From Phascolarctos cinereus (lineage: Eukaryota; Chordata; Mammalia; Diprotodontia; Phascolarctidae), in the NCBI RefSeq assembly GCF_002099425.1, contig NW_018344227.1:1364001-1428000 (forward strand): 64,000 nt of DNA, given 5' to 3'. Numbering within the stretch: the first letter of the stretch is position 1; each line of letters starts with the position of its first letter. This document shows positions 1 through 13,349 of this stretch, one piece after another. A program made the translations under genes and the position numbers. The notes under the pieces are model-generated. The model had not been told where the DNA came from, ran no database searches, and saw nothing but the letters and a program-made list of their open reading frames with translations.

Positions 1-105
1 ATGCATGATGACTGGGGGGGGAGGGATGAGATGGGGAGAAAATTTGGAACTGAAAATCTTGTGGAAGTGAATGTTAAAAACTAAAAATAAATAATTTTTT
101 TTTAA
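1..105 (+). mobile_element. L1 3' end with A-rich tail
   Basis: The stretch GGAGGG...GAATTTGGAACT...AATGTTAAAAA followed by a T/A-rich tail is the 3' UTR end seen in the other marsupial L1 copies here, for example at 2520-2600 and 63570-63650. Confidence 0.7.
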
Positions 106-116
106 AAAGCTACTAT

Positions 117-262
117 GGGGGCAGCCAGGTAGCACAGTGGATAGAGCTCCAGCCTTGGAGTTAGCAGGACCTGGATTCAAATCTGGTCTCAGACACCTGA
201 CACTTACTAGCTGTGTGACCCTGGGCAAGTCACTTAACCCTGATTGCCTCACAAAAAAAAAA
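117..262 (+). mobile_element. WSINE1/MAR1-type CORE-SINE
   Basis: Full SINE from GGGGCAGCCAGGTAGCAC through the GTTCAAAT-like box and TGACCCTGGGCAAGTCACTTAACC core to an A-tail. It is flanked by the direct repeat AAAGCTACTAT at both ends. Confidence 0.9.
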
Positions 263-271
263 AGCTACTAT

Positions 272-385
272 AATGGCAGAGAAGACCAAGACATAAACTT
301 AGAAGACAACAATGTGAAAATACTACAAACAAAGCCTTAAAGAAAAATAATTGGACCCCAAGTCCTGGAAGAGTTAAAAAAAAAA

Positions 386-453
<68 letters not shown>

Positions 454-1110
454 AGAGTGGTAGAGGAAAAGCTTGGAAAAGAAATGAAAGTAAAGCAAGA
501 AAATCATGAAAAAAAGAATCAATAGCTTGGCAAAGGAGACACACACACAAAAATACTGAAGAAAATAACACCTTAAAAAGCAGAATTGGCCAAATGGAAA
601 AAGAGGTACAAAAGCTCACTGAAGAAAATAATTCTTTAAAAATTAGAATTCAGCAAGTGAAAACTAATTACCCCTGAGGCATCAGGAAACAATAAAACAA
701 AATCAAAAGGATGAGAAAATTTAAAAAAATGTTAAATATCTCATCAGAAAAACAACTGATCAGGAAAATATTTCAAGGAGAGATAACTTAAGAATTATTG
801 GACTACTGCAATACTAGGTCTGGATCCCAAAGAGATTAAAAAAAAAAGGAAAAGGACCAACTTGTACAAAAATATTTATAGCAGCTCTTTTTGTGGTGGC
901 AAAGAATTGGAAATTGAGAGGATGCCCATCCATTGGGGAATAGATGAACAAGCTGTAGTATATGAATGTAATGGAATACTATTGGGCTATAAGAAATGAT
1001 GGGCAGGATGCTTTCAGAAAAACCTGGAAAAACTTACATGAACTGATGCAAAGTGAAGTGATCAAAACCAGAACATTGTATATAATAACAGCAATATTGT
1101 ACTATGATCA
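272..1110 (+). mobile_element. L1 fragment: ORF1 coiled coil joined to ORF2 C-terminus
   Basis: Positions 290-790 carry the ORF1 coiled coil (KIGQMEKEVQKLTEENN-like words). From about 800 the C-terminal ORF2 segment follows (TKIFIAALFVVAKNWKLRGC-like, then WYMNVMEYYWAIRND). Everything between is missing. An (AAAG)n tract lies at 377-452. Confidence 0.8.
377..452. repeat. (AAAG)n microsatellite
   Basis: About 18 tandem AAAG units grown out of an A-rich stretch within the L1 ORF1 fragment. Confidence 0.95.
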
Positions 1111-2603
1111 GTGCACTGGGAGAAGAGGGAAGGGAGAGGTATAATAGGGAAATTTTTTTTCACATAAAAGAGGCATGCAAGGAAGAGCTTTTATAATGGA
1201 GGGGGAAATTGGTGGGTGGCAGGCAATGCTTGAACCTCACTTATCAAAATTAGTTCAAAGAAAGAATATATATACACATGCAGTTGTGTATAGAAATGTA
1301 ACTTGCCCAGTAAGGAAATATGAAGGGAAGGGAATAAAGAAAAAGAGGGGGGCAGGTCGATAAAGGGAAGGGCATATTAAGGGAGATAGTATGGTTAGAA
1401 GAAAAATAGACTTTTGAGAAGAGACAGGATAAAAAGAGAGAAAGAAACAGAACATAATGAGATAGAGGGAAATACACTATTAGTAATCATAAATGTGAAT
1501 GTGAATGGGATGAGCTAACCCATAAAGCAGAATGGATTAGAAACCAGAATCCAACAATATGTTGTTTACAAGAGATACACTTGAAAAACAAAGACACACA
1601 CTGATTTAAAGGAAAGGCCTGGAGCAGAATCTAATGTGCTTTAGCAGAACTGAAAAAAGGCAGGAGTAGCAATCATGATCTCAGACAAAACAAAAGCAAA
1701 AATAGACCTAATTAAAAGAGATAATCAGAGAAACTACATTTTGCTAAAAGGTACCATAGCCAATGAAGTAATATCAAAAAGTTTTACAGCAAGTTTCTCT
1801 GATAAAGGCCTCATTTCTCAATATATACTGCATATAAAAGTGAGTCAAATTTATAAAAATAAGAGCCACCCCCAAATGATAAATGGTCAAAGAATGTAAA
1901 CAGGCAGTTTTCAGAAGAAGACATCAAAGCTATCTATAGTCATATTAAAAAAATGCTCTAAATAACTATTGATTAGAGAAATGTAGATTAAAGCAAGTCT
2001 GAGGTACCACCTGAGACCTATTGGAGATGACAAATGCTGGAGGGAATGAAGGAAAAATGGGTATTGTTGGTGGAGTTGTAAATTGGTCCAACAATTCAGG
2101 AAAATTTTGGAACTATGCCCAAAGGGCATACATACCCTTTGACCCAGCAATACTACTACTATCCCAAAGAAATCAAAGAAAAAGGAAAAGGAGTTATATG
2201 TACAAAAATATTTATAACAGCTCTTTTTGTGGTGGCAAAGAATTGGAAATTGAGGGGAGTTCATCAATTAAGAAATGGCTAAAATTGTGAAAGACTTGAC
2301 TACTCTGATCAATGCAATGATTCAAGACGATTCTAAAAGACTCATGATGAAAAAATGCTGTCCTCCTGACTGATGAACTCTAAGTACAAATTGAAGTATA
2401 ATTTTCATACTTTTTTATTTTTCTCGCTTTTTTGAAATATGACTAATATGGAAATACGTTTTGTATGATTTCACACGTATAAATTGATATCATATTGCTT
2501 GCCTTCTCAGTGCATGGACGAGGGAGATGGGAGTGAGGAAGAGAATTTGGAACTTAAAATTTAAAAAGAAAAGAATGTTAAAAATAAGTAATTTTTTTTA
2601 AAA
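1110..2603 (+). mobile_element. L1, internally deleted (linker, EN start, ORF2 C-terminus, 3' UTR)
   Basis: It opens with the ORF1-ORF2 linker (LEPHLSKLVQRK-like), then the start of the ORF2 endonuclease at about 1470-1775 (NVNVNG then CLQEIHLK-like, the L1 endonuclease signature). It jumps to the C-terminal part (FSDKGLISQ, then FDPAILLLSQRN) and ends in the 3' UTR and A-tail. Most of EN and all of RT are absent. Confidence 0.8.
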
Positions 2604-2611
2604 TTCATGCC

Positions 2612-5600
2612 AATTGCTGGCAAACATTTATTAAGCCCCTACTATGTGCCAGGCACTTTGCTAAGCCCCAAGGATATAAAGATAAAAGACAGTCCCTGCC
2701 CTCAAGGAGGTCACAATCTAATGTGGGAGATAACAAGCAAAAATATATATACAAAGCGAGCTATATGAGATAAATAAGAAATAATTGATAGAAGGAAGGC
2801 TCTAGAATTTAAGAGTTCAGAAAGGCAAATAAACTTTTTTTTTGAACTTGAAGAAAGCCAGGGAAGCCAGGGGGATAGAGATGATGAGAGAAAGCATTCC
2901 AAGCATGGGAAATAGCCAAAGAAAATGCCTAGAGTGGGGAAATGGAGGGTCTCCTTCCTGGAACATCCGGAAATAGGCCTGTGTCACTGGATTAAAGAGT
3001 ATGTGTCTGGGCATAAAGTGTATGGTATAAGAAGACTGGAAAGGTAGGGGAGGCAATTAGAGTAATGAAGGGCTTTGAACTCCAAGCAAAGAATTTTGTA
3101 TTCAATCCTGGAGGTGATAGGGAACCACTGGAGTTAATTGAGTAGGGGGTGTGACATGGTCAGAGCTGCACTTTAGGAAAATCACTTTGTGGCTAAATGG
3201 AGGATGGATTGGAATAGGGAGAGACTTGAGGCAGGCAGACCCCCATTAGGATATTGAAAAGTCCAGGTGTGAGGTGATGTGGGTCTGCACCAGGGGGTGG
3301 CAGTGTCAGAGGAAAGAAGGAGGTGTATAGGAAAGATGTTGCAAAGATGAAATTGACAGGCCTTGGCAACAGATTGGACATAGGAGATGAGAAAGAGTGG
3401 AGTCCAGGATGACTCAGGTTTTGAGCCTGAGGGACTGAGAGGATGGTGTTGCCCTTGAGAGAAATAGGGATATTAGGAAGAGGGAAGCAGAAGGTTTAGG
3501 AGGAAGATAGTGAGTTCTGTTTTGTACACATTGAATTTAAGATGTCTCCTGGACATCCAGTCTGAGATGTCTGAAAGGCCATTGGACATGTGAGATTGAA
3601 GGTCAGCCGGGAGTTTGGGGCAGAATAGGTAGATGGGAGAATCATCAGCAGTGAGATGGTCATTAAATCCATGGGAGCTGATGAGATCACCAAATGAAGT
3701 AGTTTAGAGGAAGAAGAGAAGAGGGCCCAAGACTGAACCCAGAAGGACACCCATGGTTAGAAGGCATGAACTGGATGAAGATCCAGCAAAGGAGACTGAG
3801 AAGGAATAGTCAGAGAGGTAGGAGGAGAACCAGGAGAGAGTGGTATCCCAAAAACTTAGAGAGAAGAGAGAATCCAGGAGGAGAGAGTGATCAGTAGTGT
3901 CCAAGTCTGCAGAGAGGTAAAGGAAAACAAGGAATGAGAATAATGGATTTGGCAACTAAGAGATCATTGGTAACTTTGGAGAGAAGTTTTGGTGGAATGA
4001 TGAGGTTGGAAGTCAGACAATTAAGAAGAGAGGAAGGGGAAAGGAAATGGAGGCATCTGTTGTAGATGGCCTTCTCAAGGTGTTTAGTCCCAAAAGGCAG
4101 GAAAGATATGGGATGATAGTGGGGATGAATAGATAAAGTGAGGGGGGTTTTTGAGAATGGGGGAAATACAGGCATGTTTATAGATAGTAAGGAAGTAGCC
4201 AGAAGACAGGGAGAAAGAAGATAAATGAGAGAGTGAGAATGATAGAGGGGTAATCTACTGGCAAGGACAAGGCAGAACAGGGTCCTTTGTGTAGGTAAAA
4301 GGGTTGGCCTTGGCAAGGAAATGGGATGACTTATAATGTGAGATGGAGTGAAGGAGGAGAGAGTGGCAGAAGGCCATACGGAATAAAGGGGAGAGGAGAA
4401 GAGGGAGCCCAAGGTGAACGGCCTCATTTTTTTTCTGTTAAAATATGAGAGGGGAGGGGAGGGAGAGCCATGGGAGGTGTGAGGAAAAATGAAAAGATTT
4501 GGAAGAACCACTGTGGAGAGTGGGGTGGCGAGTTGATAAGGGAGAGGTGAAAGGATTATTGAAGAGCAACGAGGGCCCAGTTGAGTTATGTAACATAAAT
4601 TTGTAGTGGACCCCAGTCAGAACCGTTGTGTGATTTTTGCCACTTTTGTTCAGCAGCCTGTGTGTGTAGGAGAAAAGGTAGCAGATGGTTGGAGTGCCTC
4701 AAGGCAAAGACTGTACAGGGCACAATTGTCAAAATGATTGGGGGGGCAGGGACTCAAGAAAAGAGGACAGTGTAGCATTGAATTGATTCACCAAGGGGGC
4801 CAAGATGGGGAAAGGAGGAGAGTGTGGCTTAGAGCCAGGGTGAATGCTTAGGAGACAACTGAGGGATCAGAGGATTGTAGGTCATAGTGCCAAGGAAGAA
4901 CAGGATTTGGTGTTGGAAAGCAGAGGGAGAGGTAGAAAGGCAGTAGATTGTGAATAGATAAGAGAATTTGAAAGTTCTTGAACATAGAGATGGTGCATTT
5001 GTGGGTGATGGCAAGATCAAGGATATGATCATCTCTGCGAGTAATTGAGGTGGGGTGGAGGAGTAAGTAGGTCATGAGAAATGAGTAAGTTGAGGAACAG
5101 GGTGTTTGAGGGAGTATCAATATGGAGAGGAGAAAAAGAGAGAGAGACTGAACCAAGTACTGAATTCATTGAGGAAGGAAGGGGAGTGTCCTGGAGGTTT
5201 ACAGAAAACAGTTACTAGAATTTCAGTTGGGTGGTAGATGTGGATTGACGGTAGGGAGAGGGCATGGAAGTGGACAGAAAGAGGATTCCAATTCCCTCAC
5301 CTCAACTAGTCGGAGTGGGGAGAAAGTGAAAGTGCAGACAATACTGGAGGGATTAGGGTCTCAGTGAGAACCAGAAGGTGGAAGGAGTGGAAAAGGAAAA
5401 AGATTTCAGATGAAAGCAAGTTTGTTGCCTATGGAGTAAGTATTCCAGAGGGCACAGAGAAAGGGGTGGGTAACTGTGAGATGGGACAATGGGGTGGGAA
5501 TTGAGAGGAATGGAAATAAGGAGATTGGTGAGGGTTGGTTGATGAAAGCCTGCAGCTCAGATCACTGGGATGGGGGTGGGGGTGGGGGTGAGGGAAGGGA

Positions 5601-5625
5601 GAATTAATCATTAAGGGAAATTTTT
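2612..5625 (-). mobile_element. L2-type LINE, nearly full length, decayed
   Basis: The left end is the L2 3' end seen from its antisense strand (CTACTATGTGCCAGGCAC). On the minus strand 3955-3704 holds reverse transcriptase words DTTDHSLLLDSL, LSWFSSYLSD, FSVSFAGSSSSS and GSVLGPLLFFL. Downstream comes the TCPMAFQTSQTGCPGDIL region at about 3600-3550. Residues typical of the endonuclease-RT linker follow at 4.0-4.5 kb, and low-complexity 5' parts lie to about 5.6 kb. The frame is broken many times. This is the longest L2 in the window. Confidence 0.85.
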
Positions 5626-6900
5626 AGAAAGTTATCAATGTCAGAAGGAGAGGTAATGCTCTCCTTCTCCTAAGGCAAAAAAAAAGAAAACAAACCAGGC
5701 TGGAAGTGCCACCTCATTCAGGGGCCAGAGGTTAATATGATCATAGGGCTTCTCCTCTTCCCACAGGAGGCTGGAGAGCAGACAGGAGACTGGCTGAGAT
5801 GGAATGGCTGGAATGGTATCCTCTATTCTCCCCATAACAGCGGGAGACTAGAAGCTAACTTGAAAAGACAAGTAGGTGACTGTGTGGGGCAATATGAGGG
5901 GGTTATTTCTAATATTCCCCAATTCCCCATGCCCCATAAGCAGGGTTAATAGGAAAATGTCATTCTCTTGGGTTAAGGTGGGGTGCTCTCAGAAGGTTAA
6001 TGAGGAATGGAGGCAGAGCTAGAGCAAGAGCTGGGTGCCTCAGGGCATCCACTTTAGAGGGCACCTATAGTTGTATAAAAGCTGCAGAGCTTAGCTCACC
6101 TTGTTAACCAGCAGAACTGGTGCACATGACAAGCTGCCAGAGGCCTGGCTGTGTTCAGCTACTTTCCTCGCCCCCCCCCCAAGGCTCCCTGCCACTCTCT
6201 GGCTGTCTGAGGGGCCCCAAATCACTAACTACAGTACTGTTGATGAGTCACTGACACCTATTGTATTGTTTCATTGTATTTATTATGTTTATTGGTTTGT
6301 TGGGCCTTTTAAAAAAGTGACATCTGGCTGAAAGTAAATATTTTTACCTCAGGAGGGCAGGAAGCCAGCTGTGCCAGGAAGGTAGGCCTGATTAGGAATC
6401 CCTAGGTAGCTAGGTAGGTGTAGGAATGCCAGGAGGAAAAGGGGCCCAGGTAGAGGAAGCGGGCCTGCCCTGAAGACAGCTGATGACAGGCCTTGACACT
6501 GTGGCCCAGGCCTGCCCTAGTCAACATCCATTCTACCGGGCATCTTCTCCCAAAGTGGCTCTCTCTTGTAGTGCTCAAGCAAGGTTCCTAGGGCCAAGGA
6601 TTTTTAGAAAGAGGAAGGGAACTTTTCAAGTAAAAATCATTTTGGATGGTGATTCATAGGAAAAAGCAATAAAAAAAAAAGAGAGCCCTATAGAAGAGTA
6701 AGTGTGGCCCAAGCCTGCAGTGAGGCTCTGAGCAACAAAAAAGCCTTTTCCAAAACACAGAAATAAAGACATTTCTTCCCAAAGAAGCTGCACAGTTTCT
6801 AATCTGCATAAAAGGAAAGGGCTCTTACTGAGTGCCATAATCTATGGCTTACCTGGCAAAGAGGAACTGAACAGCTGAAGAGCAAACCCAGGAGAGGCAG
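5626..6900. other. unassigned intronic sequence
   Basis: No gene or familiar repeat recognised. A TATA-like word (GTATAAAAGC, about 6074) lies 30-60 bp upstream of nothing I can identify; this could be part of an old LTR, but no second copy or terminal repeats were found. Confidence 0.4.
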
Positions 6901-7184
6901 CATGGGCCAGAGGCACAGTGGGGTTAGACACAGGAAGACCTGGGATCCAGTCCTGATTCTGAGTCTTATGACACCTTGGGCAAGTCAATTAATTTCTATA
7001 ATCTTCAGTTTCTTTACCTAGACTGTAAGTTCCTTGAGGGCAGGGACTGTTTTTTGCCTCTTTTTTGTATTCCCACCACTTACTACAGTGCCTGGCACAA
7101 AGTAGGTCCTTAATATATTGATTGATTCACCTACCAAAAATGGTGTGAATAACAGTACCAGTGTCCTGGGATTGTTATGAGTAT
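6900..7184 (+). mobile_element. MIR, split by L2 tail and by the provirus
   Basis: MIR sequence runs 6900-7020 and 7129-7184, interrupted by an L2 3' tail at 7021-7128 (CTGTAAGTTCCTTGAGGGCA, ending TTGATTGATTC). The MIR then breaks at 7184 in the conserved GTTGTTATGAG...CAAATGAGATAAT stretch and resumes at 13878. Confidence 0.75.
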
Positions 7185-7807
7185 TGCAGAGGAAATGTAC
7201 AAAAACCTGAGTGCTGTGGATTTGGGGGAAACATCTCCCCAGAAATAGTAACCTTAGACATCAAAGAAAGGGGCTGCAGGGTTATGCCAATTCTATCTCA
7301 AGAGGGAGGCCTCCACACAGTGGATAGAGCACCGGCCTTGGAGTCAGGAGGACCTGAGTTCAAATCTGACCTCAGATGCATAACACTTACTAGCTGTGTG
7401 ACTCTGGGCAAGTCACTTAACCCCAATTGCCTCACCAAAAAAAAAAAAAAAAGAGGGAGGCCTCCAGTCCAGTCCATCTAGATATTCTGATGAGATTAAT
7501 ACCCCTATGTGAACAAACCTGATCTTGGGAGACACCAAGGTTACTTCAGAGTTAAGATATCCACCCCCCACATTCCCCTCAAATCACCTGACAACCTGTC
7601 CCTCCTCTACTTCCAAAATAAGGAAAGTGGCTGAGCAGCCTCACTTGAGAGGCAAAGCTGGGGAAAACCCTCTCTATCTCCCTGTGTTCTGCTACCCATC
7701 AACAGATGCTAATGAAACTTTGATCTCTTCTAGCCTCCTGATTTATTGACCTCTAGTGGAAGAGCCTTAAAGTGAGAGGAATCTTGGGGCTCAGGAATTC
7801 CCCAACA
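7185..7807 (+). repeat. 5' LTR of the provirus (with SINE insert)
   Basis: It begins TG, ends CCCCAACA, and is about 475 bp after removing the SINE. It aligns along its length with 13350-13872: shared words include GGAAATGTACAAAA, CATCAAAGAAAGGGGC, CCTGATCTTGGGAGACACC and GGATGCTAAT-like near the 3' part. Confidence 0.75.
7316..7452 (+). mobile_element. 5'-truncated WSINE1-type SINE in LTR
   Basis: The SINE begins at CACAGTGGATAGAGCACC, lacking the usual GGGGCAGCTAGGTGG head, and ends in an A-tail. It is flanked by the direct repeat AGAGGGAGGCCTCCA. Confidence 0.9.
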
Positions 7808-8269
7808 ATTTGGTGTTAGGAATGAGATGACTGGAACTCCTGAGAAGCCCAGGGAAGACTTCTGGACTCCAAGATGACTGAGACACCTACCAGGCAGATT
7901 TCTTACCCACATCAGCCTCCTGGGACCAGACAGTCTCTGATGTTCTGTTTGGTGATGAGTCACTTTTCTCAAATTTGGAGACCATATAAGATTGGCTAGA
8001 AAATAACTCGAGGAGACGTCTCAGAAATTCAACTAGAAAAGACCTCTTCAAAATGTGCCTCTCAGCCCCGACTGAGGATAGCCTAAATCCTTTAGCATAT
8101 CTCATAGACTGACCCCCCCTGCTGCCACAGGTGCTAAACCCATAACAGTGCATGTGCTTGTTGGCTTTCTGTCTCCTGTCTCCCCTTCCTTGAGTCCCTT
8201 TTGCCCAAACATCTCTGAAGACATAAACTATGCCCAGAGCTGGAGCTCTGGGGATTTGGCACTTTGGGC

Positions 8270-8790
8270 ACCTATTTCTTTTTCTTTTTTTTAAATTTAA
8301 TGTTTTTGGTTGTATTTTAAGTTCTGAACTGTCTCCCTCCTTCCCCACCCCGAACTAGAGAAGGCCACCTCTTGACACAGATTTATAAAACCATCCTATG
8401 CATACTTCTATTTATCAGTTCTTTCCCATATTGCTGTTACTATGTACAATATTATCTTGGTTTTGCTCATTTCACTCTTCGTTATTTCATGCAAGTCTTT
8501 CCATGTTTTTTTAAAATCAACCAGCTCATCGTTTCTTATAGCACATCTCATAATCATATACCACAACTTGTTCAGCCATTCCCCAATCAATGGGTATCCC
8601 CTCAGTTTCCAGTTCTTTGCCACCACAAAAAAGAGATGCTACAAATATTTTAGAACATATAGGTTCTTTTCCTTTTGCCCTGATCACCTTGGTAAACAGA
8701 CCTAATAGTGGCATTGCTGGGTCAAAGGGTACACAGTTTTCTAACACTTTGGTCATAATTCCAGATTGCTCTCCACCCGTTTCTTAATGA
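8270..8790 (-). mobile_element. L1 3' part inserted in the provirus
   Basis: Minus-strand ORF2 C-terminus: FDPAMPLLGLFTKV, SKIFVASLFCGGKELETEG, GMAEQVVVYDYEM. The 3' UTR lies at the left end. Confidence 0.85.
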
Positions 8791-10189
8791 ACAACTCACA
8801 GTGCCCCAGAAAGAGAAAGCAAGGGCTTAACCAAAGAGCCCCATGCTCTACAGGAGGGATTCTTTTGTTTCTACAGGGTTACTCTGGCTGGGAGCAAGAG
8901 AAATCTGAAGCCTGTGGACCACCACCTGGCTAATGAGCAAGAGACCAGGCCATTCTGTTTTCTCCCACATCCTTAACAAGGATCAAGCTGTGTCTGGGAC
9001 AGACTCCTAGAACAGAAGTCCTAACTCAGTCTGAGGGTAGACTGAAGCATGACAACCAATATGGCAACATGGCAGATAAATCAGAGACTAAATTTATGAT
9101 TAAAGTATAATCTGTTTAAAATATGCTTTCAAATTACGATGGGAGTGTGGTTGAATGTTCTACGTATGTTGAAATAGTTTAATGGGTTTTGGGGGGTACC
9201 AGTCCTTGGGACTATTAGAGACTTTGTGGAATTTGCATACAAATAGTGACCGGACATCTCCCTTCCCTGGAGAGTGGGGAAAATTTTTGGTTTGTTTTAC
9301 TGTAAGGAAAGAAGGTGATTTCACCAATTGGAGAATGTTTAGTCCTAAATTGAACTGAAGCCAGTTTAAAAGTTTTGCGTCTAGTAATTCCAGAAGCCAA
9401 AAGGAAAAAAAAAAGTGGCTTTGCAGTTTGAAATTTTAAAGCCTTATCTGGTTCTTGAGAGTTGCCTACCACATGAACGCACAACTCTCTAACTTGGATG
9501 CTTGTTTTAAGTCAAAAGCAAATTTAGAAAAAAATGCAATATATTTTGAAAGTGGACAATTGTGGTCTTCTATGAATGATTTAGTAGATTTAATTGCCTA
9601 AGTAAATTAGAAGCAAGGTCACCTTGAAATTAAAATAGAAATTAAAGAAATGAAAATAGACCATCCATTTGCAAGCTCCAAAGCAAGCAACCAAATTGGA
9701 TGCATTTTACTTGGGAAAATGAGCAACTGTTTCTAAACGTTGATGTTTCCATTTTGAGCAGGGAAAAAGTAAACAGTTTTGCAACAAATTTCAACTGTAT
9801 AAGAAAATAGTTCTGAAGTTGATTTGCAATATGATCAGGAAATAAAGGTGTGAGATATCACAAAAGCTGAAGGGAAGGAAAAGTGTGGTGTAGAACGTAT
9901 GGTGCAGAATTCACTCTGTAGGGAATGCCTACAAATGTAAAGAGGGTAGAAAAGGAATGAGTCATTTTAAGCCCTGCTCCCTATTCATCACTTCAAAAGA
10001 TTAAGAAATTTGTAAAATAAAGTGAAAGAAAACCACCAAAATATAGATGGCAAAGATATCCTCACAAGGAAAATCTTGCAGAAAAAATAGCCATGAGGAT
10101 GAGCATATGAGTAATGAGTATACAAAAATGAGCTCCAAATATAATTAGGAAGTAATATTAGTTAAAAGAAAGTTATGAGAAATCTCCAA

Positions 10190-10960
10190 AAGAAGAGAAT
10201 AATTACTAACTAGACCCCCAAACACAAGAATGGAACTACCACAAAGATTCCTAGAGTTATTGAAAAGCTATTAAAAAGAATTGAAATTTTTAAAAAGGGA
10301 AATTGGAATTCTTCATACAAAATTAGAAAACATAAACAAGAAAATTAATAGTTCAGAACAGAAGGTGGAAATTTGCAATTTCAGTGGATACATTGAAAAG
10401 AGAATGGCAGAGATATAATCCAAACATTCCAATACACAAGAAGGAATATTAGAACAAAGTTGAAAATTGGCAAATTGGAAAAACAACCGAGGTTTCTATA
10501 GACAAAAGCAAAGCAAGTGACCTTAAAGAGAGAGGCCAATGAGACAATTTGAGAACTATTGGCACCCCAGAAAAAAAAATAACATACAAAGCCCCAATTC
10601 CATATTTTAATAAATAACACACAAAAAGAACCCACAAAGGCATGAATTAGTGGCCTAGAATCTAATAAATCCAAGAACACACATTTCTTTGGTAAGGACT
10701 CTCTATTCGATAAGAACCTCTGGGAAAATTGGAAATATTTGGCAGAAATGAGCTTCAGACCTGCAACTCATACCAAAATAAACTACAAATGGATATGTAA
10801 CTTGAACTTAAATGGTCACATCATTAAAAATAAAGAAGAAAAGAGGGAATTATCTTTATTTTTACAACTACAGTGAAGAATTATTGACCAAATCACAGAT
10901 CAAAGTGATAGCTTAAAACAAATGAGACAATTAAGTTAAAAAAAACTTTCACACAAACAA
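10190..10960 (+). mobile_element. L1 fragment (ORF1 part plus late ORF2 part)
   Basis: A-rich ORF1-like stretch to about 10620, then ORF2 sequence at 10685-10920 matching the L1 region GKDSLF(N/D)K...WENW, TKINY(R/K)WI..LN. The middle of ORF2 is absent. Confidence 0.6.
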
Positions 10961-12019
10961 AAGTAATGCCCTTAGATTTATAAAGCACTTAGCATAGGGC
11001 CTGGCATAACATCTGCACTATATAAATGCATTTTCCTTTCCCTTCCCCTACAGGTCACTGAATGCGGCTGGTATAGAATGCCAAAAATTGGCAGATTGAT
11101 AAATGATTTGTGTGGCTTCCTTGGAGATGCATTCAACTAGACTGGTGTTATTTGACTGGCAATGAGTCTGTTTTGTACTGCATATTTCAAATCCATGATT
11201 CATTATAAAAATTCTATTAGTATTGTATTTGTGAGTTTCTTGCATTGTGATATCTTTGTACAGGGGTGCTGTTGAATTGTGGGAGTATGACTTATTTACA
11301 GATGCAGCCTTAGGAGGTCAGCTCCTCATTTTGATCTGAATGCTGTGATTTTAATAACTTAAGGCAAAATGTCCTTTTGGTTAATGACGGTATTAAGTAT
11401 TTAAAATGGTTATACTCTAGTTTGTCAAAATTGACTTAGAACCTTGGAAAGTCATCGTCATTGAGAAACTTGGTGAGTCTTTGCCAGACCCTCTACGTTT
11501 TTTCATTCTTACTAAGATCATAAACCCTTACTAGCTCTGTGAAAGAAGCTACTGGGAGAGGTAAATGAGTCTTGTAAATTCTACCCCAGAGACTAGAGAT
11601 AATTTTGAGAGCTTTAGATTTGGTTTACTCAGGAACTAAAATCTCCCTAACAAACACTGGTAGTCTAAGGGGGGATTGCTTAAAGTTTACTTGTATGATA
11701 TAAAAATGATTGACATGGCATATGTTATGATTACTGATTATTATGAAATCTATGGAATCTCATTGGATAAACTATAACTCATATATCAGCATTATGTCTG
11801 AGTAAACTTTGGATCACCAAAGTTTAAAAGATTCCCTTTTGTCCCAGGAGTTGGAATGCAGTCCATTGAAATATCCAAGCCAAATGCAACCAATTTCTGT
11901 GGACTTTGAATGAAACCATGAATTTATGTGCAAAACCACAGAATGTTATTATTTTCTTAATTTCTAATAACTGAGTTTGCTTTAAGAAATGTTAAATTAG
12001 AAAACTGAAAGCTTCTGGA

Positions 12020-12330
12020 AAAATCATATATTCCAACGAATGGAAGGATGAGAACAATTTGTTCCAACAGTCATGAAGGCAGCTGAAACAGGCTGTGGAA
12101 AGCTTAGAGCTTGGACAGACATCAAAGCCACCAAGGTCACCCACTGCATCCCAGGCCATCGCCAGTTGTCTTGACTTTTGTCTTGCCACTGGACTTTGAT
12201 GACTCTGGAAGAGAGAGTGAGACTGATGGACTTTGTGCAACTTTGCCTCACTTTAAACCCAATTCATGTGCAAGTCAAGACAACATCCACGGTGTCATTG
12301 GTCCTCTTTGAAAACAAAGGACGAACAACA
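12020..12330 (+). mobile_element. RTE 3' tail / RTE-derived SINE
   Basis: GTCATGAAGGCAGCTGAAAC, CATCCCAGGCCATCGCCAG, then GGTCCTCTTTGAAAACAAAGGAC at the 3' end. This is the marsupial RTE 3' tail, also seen in antisense at 23250 and 29200. Confidence 0.8.
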
Positions 12331-13349
12331 TATTCTTAATGAAGTACTAAGGCCAAAGGTCTTTACTAATTGTTATTTATTATCATTATTATCAGTGAAC
12401 TCACTGATATTGTCATTACCTTGGGAAATATTTGCACCCTGCACTTCACAAGCTATGAAAAGGGAAACTTGCTACATGAGGTAGAACATTTGGGGATTTG
12501 TTCTTTCACTTGTCTGAGTTTGAATCCAAGCATAACTGTTCAAATTATTAAACTGATTGAGGTTATCCACCATTCAAGGGAAAATGCCAAGAGCTGTTCA
12601 AAGGCAGTGATGATACCAGGTGAGTACCTGGTAAGGTATAGAAGATGACTTTATGCAGGTAATGGCAGGAACCTCCTGACTCGGTTTCCCCACTGTACTA
12701 TTTCCTTTCCAAACAGGAAAGTTTCACATTACAGATGAGCCTGTGACACCCTGTGAATAATGTGGAACTCTGTTGCACAATCAGTTGCTCCAAAAGGTAG
12801 CTGTGACTATACCTGAGATCAAACAGAGCTAAAAGTTTTCCTGGTGGCTTAGACCTGGGGGAACAGTCTTGACTTGATGTTTTTGCAACCATGTCTCTCC
12901 TTTCATAGCAGCTTTCTCTGACCATGACAGGAGAACGGCAAATGTTTTATAATCTTATTATTATAATCACCTGGCATCACTAAGCCTACTATAATGGGAT
13001 GTGGACATAAAGGACCCTTTTGCTTTGTTTGTACTGTTCTGAACAACATTATCTCTTAAAGTATCCTAACATTTTTGAATGGTTGAGATCTAGGTTGTTT
13101 AAACTGCTTTTATTCCTTCCCAAGATCTATCACAGTATAATTGATGTCTGCTATTTAGTCTTTAATATAAGGTTCTAGATTTTGTATGATTTATTCTCCA
13201 CATTTTTGTTCCATTACCACCATAACCCTCCTTGGACGAAGCTTCCCATTTTACTGGACACACCAATTTATTGTATTGTAAACCTATACACTAAGTAGTC
13301 CAGATCTGATGATACCTCTAATGAAATATCAAGGGGAAAGGAAAGATAA

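Noticed and set aside
3704-4511. Minus-strand frames of 83 and 206 codons as a host gene
   Set aside because: Recognisable L2 reverse transcriptase words and adjoining L2 sequence, interrupted by stops; a LINE fossil.
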